Assembly (NCBI RefSeq): GCF_022201045.2 | Contig: NC_068562.1 | Coordinates: 3,782,001 to 3,846,000, forward strand | Origin: Citrus sinensis | Taxonomy: Eukaryota; Streptophyta; Magnoliopsida; Sapindales; Rutaceae | Direction of reading: 5' to 3' | DNA: 64,000 bases | In this document: piece by piece, positions 21,612 to 32,061 of the stretch | Numbering within the stretch: the first letter of the stretch is position 1 | Layout of the letters: the number at the start of each line of letters is the position of its first letter | Position numbers and translations under genes: made by a program | The notes under the pieces: generated by a model | The model's database searches: none | What the model was told of the DNA's origin: nothing | What the model saw: only the letters and a program-made list of their open reading frames with translations

Positions 21612-24600
21612 ATGGAGATAGGAGGAAGTAGCGCACAAGGGGGTGACATAAGGCTTAACGATTCCGTGACGCTGAGGGAGGTGATCAGCGAAGCACGGGA
21701 AAAAGTCATGTTCGACCGGATGGAGCGAATGGAAAAGCAGATGGAAACCTTGACAACCATCCTGCATGAGCTGCGGAACGAGCGAAGGGTAACCCAAGAG
21801 GGAAGGGTGAGAGGCGGTGGAGCGGCACCAGGTACCGATAGTGCGGAGAGAAGTCGAACCGCTGGGAGATTTGGCGGTGAGAGAGGTAACGTACCTCTGC
21901 GGGGAGAATTTCATAGAGAAAGAGAGCAGTCCCCGGTAAGACAGACTTGTGACGGGGGCGACGGGGTGGTGAACGCAGAGGAAACAGAACTGAGGCAACA
22001 CTTACATGATGCAGAGCGAGAGCGGGATCAAGCTGCAGCGCGCGACCCTGGTCGCGCAGGACAGCTGGAGGAGGAAGTGCGAAGGCTAGCGCAAATAATT
22101 GATGACATGCAAGGGAGGAACAGAGCCCCTGGTTGGAGGATAATGCTGGACGGGGAATCACCGCTCGCAGCAGAGATCATGAGGGCAGTTATTCCAAGAG
22201 ATTTCCGCCTCCCCGACCTCAGATACTCGGGAAGAACTGACCCGCTGGTGCACATAGAGCGCTTCAACGACTTAACGGGGGTCCAGGGATTATCTCCATC
22301 CCAAAGGTGCAGGGTGTTCCCACTATCCCTTGAGGGACGTGCACGAGAATGGTACAGGAAACTTCCTCGGGGCAGCATAAAAACCTTCGAGCAGATGTGC
22401 CAGGAATTCGCAGAGCAGTTTAGTGGGGCAATGTCGCCGGAAGATGACATGATGGAGCTGAAGAGCATGAAACAGGGGGAGCAAGAAACCCTTCGGGAAT
22501 TCATCAAGAGGTTTCATCGGGCTGTCCTCGACTTGGGAGCCTTCAACCACCCTCAGGCGTTAAGGGGACTGAAAGAAGGGGTGAAGATAGGAAGGCTGTG
22601 GTACAATTTGAGAAGCCCAGCTATTCAAACGTATGCAGCCGCATACGAACAGGCTAAAAGAGACATCGAGATTGAGGAGGAGAAGGCTGCACGGATCAAG
22701 ACAGACCAGTTGGAAGGGTTAGGGAGGAAAGAGAAGAAAGCATTACCAACTAATGGACCAAACAGGAGGAGGGACCACCAGATCTCCGGTAGTGGAGCAG
22801 GAGGTAGGGTAATTGCTTACCAGCCTCATCAGAGGCCGCCACAGTATCAGCGCAGCAGGGCGCCACCTCCTCGCTCCCCAGCTAGGGAGCCTTGGAGAAG
22901 ACATGATTCGGCATCCGGCGACCTTCATCAACATTCCCACGGTAGCAGGACGAGCAGACCAGAAGCACTCCCACCGCCCCCAACTCACAGTGGGGCAAAC
23001 AGAGAAAGAGCAGTGCATCTGGTCGACCAGAACCAGGACTATGGGCGGTACACTCCCTTGAAGATGCCCCTGGATGAGGTGTACGAGGCCATAAAGGGTC
23101 GAGGGCTGCTGCACCTCCCCACACCAATAACAAAGCTACCCAACAGGAGGGATAGAGGACGTTATTGTAAGTTCCATGGCACCCATGGCCATACCACAGC
23201 AGAGTGTAGAGATCTCAAGACCCAGGTCGAAGATTTGGTGAGAAATCGGTACCTGGACGAGTTTATGGATGGGACTTTCCCGATGGTGGCCACCATGGAT
23301 GAAGGGGAGCAGAGTGATGGAATCTTGAGACGCGAGCCGCCCGCAGCGAGGGTGATAGCTGGGGGCCCAACGTTGGCTGGAGATTCGAACAGATCGAGAA
23401 AAAATTATGCCAGATACGCCATGACCAGTAAAGAGATACTCTTCAACACCCCAGCAGCCAAACGAGCAAGGGTCAGGCAAGTGCCAATCATGTGGACGGA
23501 TGAGGATGAGGAAGGGATTCTATACCCCCACGAGGACGCTTTAGTCATCAAGGCCACGATCGCTAGCAAGAAGTTTGACCGGATACTGGTTGATACGGGG
23601 AGCTCAGTTGATGTGCTATTTAAATCAACTTTGGAAGAGATGGGAATAGCCGACCGGAAGTTGGAATACACCAACACCTCCTTGAAGGGGTTCGGAGGAG
23701 GGAAGCTGGTCCCTCTGGGCGTGGTCGAACTGCCTATCACAATCGGGAGCCCCCCGTCAGAAAGAACAATGATACTGGACTTCGTCGTAGTGGACGAGGA
23801 AGGTCCTTACCAGATGATCCTGGGTCGGCCATTTTTAAGGATGAGCAAAGCGGTGCTGTCCAACCATTATCTGTCTCTAAAGTACCGGGTGAATGGGGTA
23901 GTCGGAGTGGTACGAGGAGACCAGAGGATCGCAAGAAGCTGCTACTCCTCGGCAGCAAGGGAGGCGATGCAGATAACATCCCTCGATACCCGAGTGGAAA
24001 ACAAGACTGGCAGACAAGAACCCGTAGAGGATCTGGAAACAGTAAGCATGGGACCGGAGAACCCGGGAAAGACGATCAGAATCGGGTCGAGACTTGAGGG
24101 AGAGCAAAAGCAGGAGTTGGTGAAATGCTTACAGGCTCATGCCGACGTGTTTGCCTGGACACATGAGGACATGCCAGGGATTGACCCAGAGGTAGCATGT
24201 CATAGGCTGGCAATAAAGAAAGGTGCTCGGGCAGTAAGGCAGAAGAGGAGGTGCTTCAACCAGGAGAGGTATGAGGCTGTAAGTGATGAGGTGGAGAAGC
24301 TTCTGAGAGCAGGGTTCATTCGGGAAGTTAATTACCCAGAGTGGATATCGAACGTGGTGTTGGTAAAGAAGGCGAACGGCAAGTGGAGGATGTGTGTGGA
24401 TTTCACAGACCTCAATAAGGCGTGCCCAAAAGACAGCTTCCCTTTACCAAAGATCGATCAGCTAGTAGATTCAACGGCTGGACATGGTCTGCTTAGCTTC
24501 ATGGACGCATTCTCGGGATACAACCAGATCCCCATGTACGAGCCGGATGAGGAGAGCACGGCTTTCATCACTAACCAAGGTCTGTTCTGTTACAGGGTGA

Positions 24601-27257
24601 TGCCATTCGGTCTCAAGAATGCTGGGGCCACCTATCAAAGGCTGGTGAATAAAGTCTTTAAGCCCTTGATCGGGAAAACCATGGAGGTGTACGTGGACGA
24701 CATGATCACCAAGTCCAAAGTCCCGAAGGAACATGTCAGACATCTCGAGGAGACGTTCGAGCTTTTGAGGAAGTATAAGATGAAGCTCAACCCGGAGAAG
24801 TGTGCTTTCGGGGTCGAGTCCGGGAAATTCCTGGGATTCATGGTGAGCCATAGGGGGATTGAAGCAAATCCCGAGAAGATCCAGGCGATTGTGCAAATGA
24901 CGTCTCCTCGAAACCTGAAGGAGATGCAGAGCCTCACGGGGAGGTTGGCGGCGTTGAGCAGATTCATATCCAAGGCTACAGATAAGTGTCAGCCATTCTT
25001 TCAAGTGATAAGGAGGGGAAAGAAAACGGAATGGACCCCAGAATGCGAGGAAGCCTTCCGGAACTTGAAGCATTACTTGCAGCAAGCTCCGCTACTGTCC
25101 ACACCGAGGGATGGGGACAAGTTGAATCTGTATTTGGCGGTATCTGATCGGGCCGCCAGTTCCGTTCTGGTGAGAGAGGAAGAAGGAATTCAGTATCCGA
25201 TATACTACACCAGCAAGGCCCTGCTCGACGCTGAGACCAGATACCCAACGATGGAGAAATGGGCACTGGCCCTTGTGGTTGCTGCTCGGAAGTTGAGGCC
25301 GTACTTTCAAGCATTCCCGGTCTCGGTAATCACCAACCAGCCATTGCGTCAAATTCTGCACAAGCCGGATGCCTCTGGTCGGCTCGTCAAATGGGCTGTA
25401 GAACTGAGCGAATTCGACTTAGACTATAAACCCCGCGCGGCGGTAAAGGCCCAGGCAATGGCCGATTTCGTAGCTGAGTTCGCGGAGCCTGAAGTATGCT
25501 TGGATCGGCAAGATGCAGATATAGGCAACGACGAAACTCAAGTATGGCAGATATCTGTGGATGGGTCATCAGGAGAGCGGGGTTCAGGAGCAGGGATTGT
25601 CCTGGAAGGCCCAGAGGGGGAGGAGATCTCTTATGCTGTAAAGTTGGAATTTGCAGCCACAAATAACCAGGCAGAATATGAAGCCTTGATAGCAGGGCTG
25701 GAATTGGCTAGGGCCGTGAAAGCGGACAGAGTTAAGATCAGAACCGATTCCCAGCTGGTTGCGAATCATGTCAGTGAAAGATTCCAACCAAGAGAGGAGA
25801 AGATGGAACAGTACCTAAGGATAGTCAGGCAGATGATGGGGAAGTTCGAAGCAGTGGAGGTGATACAAATCCCCAGGGAGCAGAATAGTCGAGCAGACAT
25901 TTTGGCTAGGATGGCAGCCGTCGCCGACCCAAAAATGCCAAAGTCGGTCCCCCTAGAAGTAAAGTCTCGCCCGAGTATCGAGCAAAATTTGGGGGTGTTG
26001 CGGATAGAACAAAAAAGCTCGTGGAGGGACCCGATAGTTTCGTACCTTAGAGACGGGGTCTTACCACCAGATAAGCTACGGGCTCGGAAGATTAGAGCTC
26101 AGGCCTCGAGATACACGATGATCGATGGGGTACTGTATCGACGAGGATATACATTACCGTTCCTTCGGTGTTTGGACGATGACGACGCGGATTACGTGCT
26201 GAGGGAAGTGCATGAAGGAATTTGCGGAAATCATTCTGGCGGGAGGTCCCTGGCCCACAAGGTCTTAAGGCAGGGATATTTCTGGCCGACGATGCACCAG
26301 GATGCGCAAAGGAAGACCAGGAGCTGTGCAAGCTGCCAGAGTTTTGCAAATTTTTCTAACCAACCACCAGAGAAGCTCACCTCCATGGCCTCCCCTTGGC
26401 CATTCGCTCAATGGGGAATTGATCTGATCGGCCCATTGCCAAAGGGACGAGGAGCAGCAACACATGCGATAGTCGCTATAGATTACTTCACGAAGTGGAT
26501 AGAGGTAGAAGCCCTTAGCAGGATCACAGAGAAGAAAACAACAGACTTCGTGTGGAGAAACCTGGTCTGTCGATACGGGATCCCATATGCCTTGGTAACG
26601 GATAATGGCAGGCAGTTCGATAATCACAGCTTCAGGGATTTCTGCCAGAACCTCGGGATAGAGCTGAAGTATTGCTCGCCTGCTCACCCCCAATCGAATG
26701 GACAAGTAGAAGCAGCCAACAAGACAGTCAAGAGGCTTCTGAAAACCAGGCTCGGAGCAAAAAAGGGTGCGTGGGTTGACGAGCTGTCAGGTGTGCTATG
26801 GGCATACAGAACAACCCACAAAACCGCAACGGGGGAGACACCGTTCGCTTTGGCTTTCGGACATGAAGCGGTCGTGCCGGCTGAGGTAGGAACGACCACA
26901 CACCGGACAGACCATTTCAATGAGCAGGAGAACGACGAGCAGATATGTTTGAATCTTGATCTGCTAATGGAGAGGAGGGAACAAGCAGCCGAGCGATCAG
27001 TCACTTACCAACAGAGGGTTGCTCGGTATTATAACCAGAAGGTGAACATACGGCAATTCAGGGTCGGAGACTGGGTACTGAGAAGAGTGAATCAGAGCAC
27101 CAAAGATTCGACTCAAGGAGTGCTGGGACCGAATTGGGAAGGGCCGTATAGAGTCAAGCAGATAGCGGGGCCCGGAGCTTACAAGCTGGTTCGCGCGGAC
27201 GGCCACGAAGTGAAACGCCCATGGAACGCAGCACACCTCCGAAAATACTTCCAGTAA
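21612..27257 (+). CDS. gag-pol polyprotein of the Tat element
   Basis: A single open frame of 1881 codons. By nucleotide position the parts are: gag capsid region about 22200-22700; a zinc knuckle (YCKFHGTHGHTTAEC) near 23165; aspartic protease with ILVDTGSS near 23590; reverse transcriptase about 24300-24750 with YVDD near 24690; RNase H about 25090-25440; a second, archaeal-type RNase H about 25550-25920 (ISVDGSSG, ATNNQAEYEALIAGL); integrase with a His/Cys finger near 26205-26345, a core containing GIDLIGPL, TDNGRQF and NGQVEAANK, and a C-terminal module ending near 27200. The order protease-RT-RNase H-integrase defines Ty3/gypsy and the extra RNase H the Tat lineage. The frame looks whole, in keeping with the recent insertion. 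Its G+C content is visibly higher than that of the flanking host DNA. Confidence 0.95.
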   Translation: MEIGGSSAQGGDIRLNDSVTLREVISEAREKVMFDRMERMEKQMETLTTILHELRNERRVTQEGRVRGGGAAPGTDSAERSRTAGRFGGERGNVPLRGEFHREREQSPVRQTCDGGDGVVNAEETELRQHLHDAERERDQAAARDPGRAGQLEEEVRRLAQIIDDMQGRNRAPGWRIMLDGESPLAAEIMRAVIPRDFRLPDLRYSGRTDPLVHIERFNDLTGVQGLSPSQRCRVFPLSLEGRAREWYRKLPRGSIKTFEQMCQEFAEQFSGAMSPEDDMMELKSMKQGEQETLREFIKRFHRAVLDLGAFNHPQALRGLKEGVKIGRLWYNLRSPAIQTYAAAYEQAKRDIEIEEEKAARIKTDQLEGLGRKEKKALPTNGPNRRRDHQISGSGAGGRVIAYQPHQRPPQYQRSRAPPPRSPAREPWRRHDSASGDLHQHSHGSRTSRPEALPPPPTHSGANRERAVHLVDQNQDYGRYTPLKMPLDEVYEAIKGRGLLHLPTPITKLPNRRDRGRYCKFHGTHGHTTAECRDLKTQVEDLVRNRYLDEFMDGTFPMVATMDEGEQSDGILRREPPAARVIAGGPTLAGDSNRSRKNYARYAMTSKEILFNTPAAKRARVRQVPIMWTDEDEEGILYPHEDALVIKATIASKKFDRILVDTGSSVDVLFKSTLEEMGIADRKLEYTNTSLKGFGGGKLVPLGVVELPITIGSPPSERTMILDFVVVDEEGPYQMILGRPFLRMSKAVLSNHYLSLKYRVNGVVGVVRGDQRIARSCYSSAAREAMQITSLDTRVENKTGRQEPVEDLETVSMGPENPGKTIRIGSRLEGEQKQELVKCLQAHADVFAWTHEDMPGIDPEVACHRLAIKKGARAVRQKRRCFNQERYEAVSDEVEKLLRAGFIREVNYPEWISNVVLVKKANGKWRMCVDFTDLNKACPKDSFPLPKIDQLVDSTAGHGLLSFMDAFSGYNQIPMYEPDEESTAFITNQGLFCYRVMPFGLKNAGATYQRLVNKVFKPLIGKTMEVYVDDMITKSKVPKEHVRHLEETFELLRKYKMKLNPEKCAFGVESGKFLGFMVSHRGIEANPEKIQAIVQMTSPRNLKEMQSLTGRLAALSRFISKATDKCQPFFQVIRRGKKTEWTPECEEAFRNLKHYLQQAPLLSTPRDGDKLNLYLAVSDRAASSVLVREEEGIQYPIYYTSKALLDAETRYPTMEKWALALVVAARKLRPYFQAFPVSVITNQPLRQILHKPDASGRLVKWAVELSEFDLDYKPRAAVKAQAMADFVAEFAEPEVCLDRQDADIGNDETQVWQISVDGSSGERGSGAGIVLEGPEGEEISYAVKLEFAATNNQAEYEALIAGLELARAVKADRVKIRTDSQLVANHVSERFQPREEKMEQYLRIVRQMMGKFEAVEVIQIPREQNSRADILARMAAVADPKMPKSVPLEVKSRPSIEQNLGVLRIEQKSSWRDPIVSYLRDGVLPPDKLRARKIRAQASRYTMIDGVLYRRGYTLPFLRCLDDDDADYVLREVHEGICGNHSGGRSLAHKVLRQGYFWPTMHQDAQRKTRSCASCQSFANFSNQPPEKLTSMASPWPFAQWGIDLIGPLPKGRGAATHAIVAIDYFTKWIEVEALSRITEKKTTDFVWRNLVCRYGIPYALVTDNGRQFDNHSFRDFCQNLGIELKYCSPAHPQSNGQVEAANKTVKRLLKTRLGAKKGAWVDELSGVLWAYRTTHKTATGETPFALAFGHEAVVPAEVGTTTHRTDHFNEQENDEQICLNLDLLMERREQAAERSVTYQQRVARYYNQKVNIRQFRVGDWVLRRVNQSTKDSTQGVLGPNWEGPYRVKQIAGPGAYKLVRADGHEVKRPWNAAHLRKYFQ

Positions 27258-27406
27258 GACTTGCTCACATTTTAAAGCAATTTCTGCTCATGCTGTCTAT
27301 CTTTTATTTTTATGTTTTATGTCCGAACAATTTCATGTAAGTCAAATCCTGCCATTAATGTAACGTCGACGAATTTATTTCGCTTAAAAAAAAAAAAAAA
27401 AAAAAA

Positions 27407-29425
27407 AATCCTGAGGCATGCAAAGGCTCGCCAAGTCTCAGAGCCTGTCTTATGGCGAGACAGAAGCCAAGCATGCCAGGATCTGCTCGGCCACGAGAAG
27501 GCAGCAGAATCCAAATCGTTTGAAGAAAATCCTAAGGCATGCAAAGGCTCGCCAAGTCTCAGAGCCTGTCTTACGGCGAGACAGAAGCCAAGCATGCCAG
27601 GATCTGCTCGGCCACGAGAAGGCAGCAGAATCCAAATCGTTTGAAGAAAATCCTGAGGCATGCAAAGGCTCGCCAAGTCTCAGAGCCTGTCTTATGGCGA
27701 GACAGAAGCCAAGCATGCCAGGATCTGCTCGGCCACGAGAAGGCAGCAGAATCCAAATCGTTTGAAGAAAATCCTAAGGCATGCAAAGGCTCGCCAAGTC
27801 TCAGAGCCTGTCTTATGGCGAGACAGAAGCCAAGCATGCCAGGATCTGCTCGGCCACGAGAAGGCAGCAGAATCCAAATCGTTTGAAGAAAATCCTAAGG
27901 CATGCAAAGGCTCGCCAAGTCTCAGAGCCTGTCTTACGGCGAGACAGAAGCCAAGCATGCCAGGATCTGCTCGGCCACGAGAAGGCAGCAGAATCCAAAT
28001 CGTTTGAAGAAAATCCTAAGGCATGCAAAGGCTCGCCAAGTCTCAGAGCCTGTCTTACGGCGAGACAGAAGCCAAGCATGCCAGGATCTGCTCGGCCACG
28101 AGAAGGCAGCAGAATCCAAATCGTTTGAAGAAAATCCTGAGGCATGCAAAGGCTCGCCAAGTCTCAGAGCCTGTCTTATGGCGAGACAGAAGCCAAGCAT
28201 GCCAGGATCTGCTCGGCCACGAGAAGGCAGCAGAATCCAAATCGTTTGAAGAAAATCCTAAGGCATGCAAAGGCTCGCCAAGTCTCAGAGCCTGTCTTAT
28301 GGCGAGACAGAAGCCAAGCATGCCAGGATCTGCTCGGCCACGAGAAGGCAGCAGAATCCAAATCGTTTGAAGAAAATCCTAAGGCATGCAAAGGCTCGCC
28401 AAGTCTCAGAGCCTGTCTTACGGCGAGACAGAAGCCAAGCATGCCAGGATCTGCTCGGCCACGAGAAGGCAGCAGAATCCAAATCGTTTGAAGAAAATCC
28501 TGAGGCATGCAAAGGCTCGCCAAGTCTCAGAGCCTGTCTTATGGCGAGACAGAAGCCAAGCATGCCAGGATCTGCTCGGCCACGAGAAGGCAGCAGAATC
28601 CAAATCGTTTGAAGAAAATCCTAAGGCATGCAAAGGCTCGCCAAGTCTCAGAGCCTGTCTTATGGCGAGACAGAAGCCAAGCATGCCAGGATCTGCTCGG
28701 CCACGAGAAGGCAGCAGAATCCAAATCGTTTGAAGAAAATCCTAAGGCATGCAAAGGCTCGCCAAGTCTCAGAGCCTGTCTTACGGCGAGACAGAAGCCA
28801 AGCATGCCAGGATCTGCTCGGCCACGAGAAGGCAGCAGAATCCAAATCGTTTGAAGAAAATCCTAAGGCATGCAAAGGCTCGCCAAGTCTCAGAGCCTGT
28901 CTTACGGCGAGACAGAAGCCAAGCATGCCAGGATCTGCTCGGCCACGAGAAGGCAGCAGAATCCAAATCGTTTGAAGAAAATCCTGAGGCATGCAAAGGC
29001 TCGCCAAGTCTCAGAGCCTGTCTTATGGCGGGACAGAAGCCAAGCATGCCAGGATCTGCTCGGCCACGAGAAGGCAGCAGAATCCAAATCGTTTGAAGAA
29101 AATCCTCAGGCATGCAAAGGCTCGCCAAGTCTCAGAGCCTGTCTTATGGCGAGACAGAAGCCAAGCATGCCAGGATCTGCTCGGCCACGAGAAGGCAGCA
29201 GAATCCAAATCGTTTGAAGAAAATCCTAAGGCATGCGAAGGCTCGACAAAGTCTCAAAGCCTGTCTTAGGGCCAGACAAAAGCCCAGCATGCAAGGATCT
29301 GCTCGCTCGCGAGAAGGCGAGCAGGCTCCAAAGCATTTGGAAAGTTTTCTACGGCACGCAAAGGCCTCACCAAGTCTCAAAGCCTGTCTTACGGCGAGAC
29401 AGAAGCGATCAGCGTTTCAGACGAA
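27407..29425. repeat. 121-bp tandem array inside the Tat element
   Basis: About 15 nearly identical 121-bp units run from about 27410 to 29224, followed by two diverged units up to about 29425. The unit begins AAGGCATGCAAAGGCTCGCC and is preceded by a run of 20 or more A at about 27386-27409. Units differ mainly at two sites (G or A in CTRAGGC; T or C in CTTAYGG). The overlapping frames it produces on both strands are by-products of the repeat, not genes. Tandem arrays after the integrase are known from Tat elements and can seed satellite DNA. Confidence 0.95.
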
Positions 29426-29536
29426 AATTAATTCATGAGTACGACACGAGATAGTAATCAACAACATTTTTATTAATGGCTAACAGAGGGGATAAATTTC
29501 ATAAACGTTGTTCATTACAATACAAGAAGAAATATA

Positions 29537-30706
29537 TCAAAAAGATGGTGGGTCAGTGAGCCGAGCAGCATCGGTTGGCTGGACCTCCTCGGGTGCGGGA
29601 GGGGTATCACCAGTTGCGTCCGGGGGGGTGCTCGCCTCGCCAACATCAGCAGGGACTGCACGAGGAGGAGAGTTACCCTCCTCAATCACGATCGGCTCTA
29701 ACCCCTCGGCATCTTCCTTGGCCGCCTCCTCGTCCATATGTTGAGCAACACCAGCTGCAAGGTCATCCATCTTCAGATCAGGGTGTTGCTTCCCGAGGAC
29801 GGCCATGATACAACGATACGAATGCCGAAGTCCCTGGTCGTACTGGTTGTCGGCCTCCCTCTCCAAGTTCTCTACATGAGCTCGGTGGGAATCGCGGAGA
29901 GATTCGAGCTGAGCCTCATACATAGCCCTCTGCCCTTGGAGGTCCTCCTTAACCTTGGTCAGCTCCTCCTCGAGTGTAATGGCTTTTGCTTGAGCAAGGG
30001 ACTCTTGCTCTATCAGCTTGAGGTTCTCAACGTTTAGCTCCCCCGCCTTTTTCTCGGCAACGTCAGCTCTGGTCGTCGCCGATTGAATGTCCTCCTTCAT
30101 CTTCCTGTCGTAACGGCCAACCTTGGCCTTATAGTAGGTGGCCATGCAGCTGAGATGGAAAGCACTGTACTGCATGGCTCCCACCAGCTCGCCCAGGGTA
30201 CAACCGTCAAAGCCCTCCAGGTCCTTCTTGCTCACGAGTTTAGACAACTCATTGAGATAGGGAACCAAGTGTTCTGGTCGGCTGTCGGGTAAGCGGGACC
30301 GAGGCACAACAGGTGGAGAAGAGGAAGCAGGATCAGTGGCCGCTCTACTGGATTCCCCGACTCTAGCAGAGGCAAGAGGGAGAGCCTGCAAGGGAGGAAC
30401 CTGCTGCACGATGTTCTTTCGCTTCGCAGCGGGAGCATCTTTGTCCTGGTCCCTATCGGTTGTTGGAGGCCGAGAGCGTTTCCTGGTCAGAGCTCCAATC
30501 ACTGCGTCCTCCATCTTATGGCCAGGAAGTATCAACCGAGACTCGAGGAAGTTGTATGTAGATAGCAGTTCTCGGCTCGAGCAGGAATTGGCCAATACAG
30601 CCTCGACCCGTTTAAGCAGACCAGGTCGGAGCGGGAAGTGAACACCCCAGGAAACTACAGCACAAACAGACACTTGGTTAGAGACAAACCAATACAGCAG
30701 GAACAA
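29537..30706 (-). CDS. antisense ORF B of the Tat element
   Basis: A 389-codon frame on the strand opposite to gag-pol, between the tandem array and the 3' LTR. It encodes a largely charged protein with a long predicted coiled coil (KMKEDIQSATTRADVAEKKA, EEELTKVKEDLQGQRAMYEA) and an acidic C-terminus rich in Pro, Glu and Ala. Antisense ORFs in this position are described in Tat-lineage elements; their function is unknown. It lies end to end with ORF A and may belong to the same transcript, possibly by splicing. Confidence 0.7.
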   Translation of the reverse strand: MFLLYWFVSNQVSVCAVVSWGVHFPLRPGLLKRVEAVLANSCSSRELLSTYNFLESRLILPGHKMEDAVIGALTRKRSRPPTTDRDQDKDAPAAKRKNIVQQVPPLQALPLASARVGESSRAATDPASSSPPVVPRSRLPDSRPEHLVPYLNELSKLVSKKDLEGFDGCTLGELVGAMQYSAFHLSCMATYYKAKVGRYDRKMKEDIQSATTRADVAEKKAGELNVENLKLIEQESLAQAKAITLEEELTKVKEDLQGQRAMYEAQLESLRDSHRAHVENLEREADNQYDQGLRHSYRCIMAVLGKQHPDLKMDDLAAGVAQHMDEEAAKEDAEGLEPIVIEEGNSPPRAVPADVGEASTPPDATGDTPPAPEEVQPTDAARLTDPPSF

Positions 30707-31588
30707 TTATGGATACAAGACATCTAAAGCGAGCAGGCAACCTGGGACCGTGAAACGGGGTGGGACGCGACAATCCTTCCCGTCTATTTGTGCAACTTGA
30801 CCCCAGGGACCCCCAGCAAAAAAGAATTTCCTCTTCCAAGTCCCACCACCACCAGTTGGAAGATCAGTTATGGGTTTCCTGCTCTTGGTACCAGATTGGA
30901 AGTAGTACCAGCCGGCATCTTTAGGGCTGCTCTTCAGCTGGTACAGATGCTTCACCTCATCAACCGTGGGCTCGCTTTGGCAACATCTGTCCCACAATAT
31001 GAACAGACCAGAGAGCACTCTCCACCCGTTGGGGTTCAGCTGACCAGGAGCCAGATTTAGCCCGTTAAGTATCCGGGCAAAGTAAGGCTGCAAAGGACAC
31101 CTCAGCCCATACTTAAAGCTCTCCAGATACAGGGTAACGTATCCCCTGGGAGGCCGGCTAGGTGTATCCTTTTTTCCTGGGATCCTAAGAGGTATCTCAC
31201 CAGGAATACTATACCTAAGTCGGAGGTCATTGAGCTCGTCAAACGTGGTCGTACACGACATGTAGTCAATGGCATAATCACGCGACAAGGCTCTACCCCC
31301 TACTGTACCCCGTTCTTCTGGCCGTGATGCTCCTGATGGGGACGCCTCACTAGAATCATCCCCTTGACCCTCACTCAAAGTGTTCTCCGATCCAGAAGAC
31401 CCTTCTTCATCGCTACTGTCGCTCGAGGAGGTTGTTTGGGGAGACATCCTCCTAGCGCTAGTACCAACACTAGACCTAATGGGCTCTAAGGGGATCCCGG
31501 GATCAAAAGCAAAATCAGCGGGCAGACTAGGCAAAAAACCTAGTTCGTCGTCACCAACCTCAACGACCTTCTCCTTACCCTTCGACAT
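30707..31588 (-). CDS. antisense ORF A of the Tat element
   Basis: A 293-codon frame opposite to gag-pol, starting MSKGKEKVVEVGDDELGFLP. A Ser/acidic-rich N-terminal part is followed by a conserved-looking region (RLRYSIPGEIPLRIP, GYVTLYLESFKYGLRCPLQP, FARILNGLNLAPGQLNPNGW). This matches my memory of the 'putative plant transposon / gag-like' proteins annotated in plant genomes and found as antisense genes in Tat elements. Its own promoter would lie in 31589-32060. Function is unknown. Confidence 0.7.
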   Translation of the reverse strand: MSKGKEKVVEVGDDELGFLPSLPADFAFDPGIPLEPIRSSVGTSARRMSPQTTSSSDSSDEEGSSGSENTLSEGQGDDSSEASPSGASRPEERGTVGGRALSRDYAIDYMSCTTTFDELNDLRLRYSIPGEIPLRIPGKKDTPSRPPRGYVTLYLESFKYGLRCPLQPYFARILNGLNLAPGQLNPNGWRVLSGLFILWDRCCQSEPTVDEVKHLYQLKSSPKDAGWYYFQSGTKSRKPITDLPTGGGGTWKRKFFFAGGPWGQVAQIDGKDCRVPPRFTVPGCLLALDVLYP

Positions 31589-32049
31589 ATCCTAAGTTCT
31601 AACCAAAACACCACCGCCAACTACAACCTCAAGCAAAGCAGAGAGAAAGGAGATTACCTACAACTAACCGATACCAAAAAAAAAAAAAAAAAAAAAAATA
31701 GAAAAAATACCTGAAGCAGGGACTCGGTCAGAGAGAGACAGGGATGACAGCTTTGGCGCCGAGGTTCATTCGCCGGAGAGACAAGAATGGAGAAAATGAC
31801 GAGTTCGTGTTTGAAGATTTTGGGTTTCCTTACTGAGAAGCAAACTCTTGGGCTGCCAGCATTTAATGACGCATATTCCGAGAATCCCGTAACCGTCGGT
31901 TTGAAATTCAAATGGAGGGGGGGATTTCTGCCACGTCACCTCGTCCGCAATTAAATGCGACATGACTCCTGGCAGCCTTTTCCAAACCCACGCGAGCGAG
32001 TACTATCGAGTTTCTACTGCTGGTCCACTACATTACCCAACACCAGAAA

Positions 32050-32061
32050 CTGGGGGACCGG
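32050..32061 (+). other. polypurine tract of the Tat element
   Basis: CTGGGGGACCGG directly precedes the 3' LTR and is mostly purine, as expected for the primer of plus-strand synthesis. It is interrupted by two C residues, so it is assigned by position. Confidence 0.6.

Noticed and set aside
27317-29454. Dozens of overlapping ~115- and ~88-codon frames on both strands
   Set aside because: They repeat every 121 bp and come from the tandem array having no stop in some frames. They are not independent genes.
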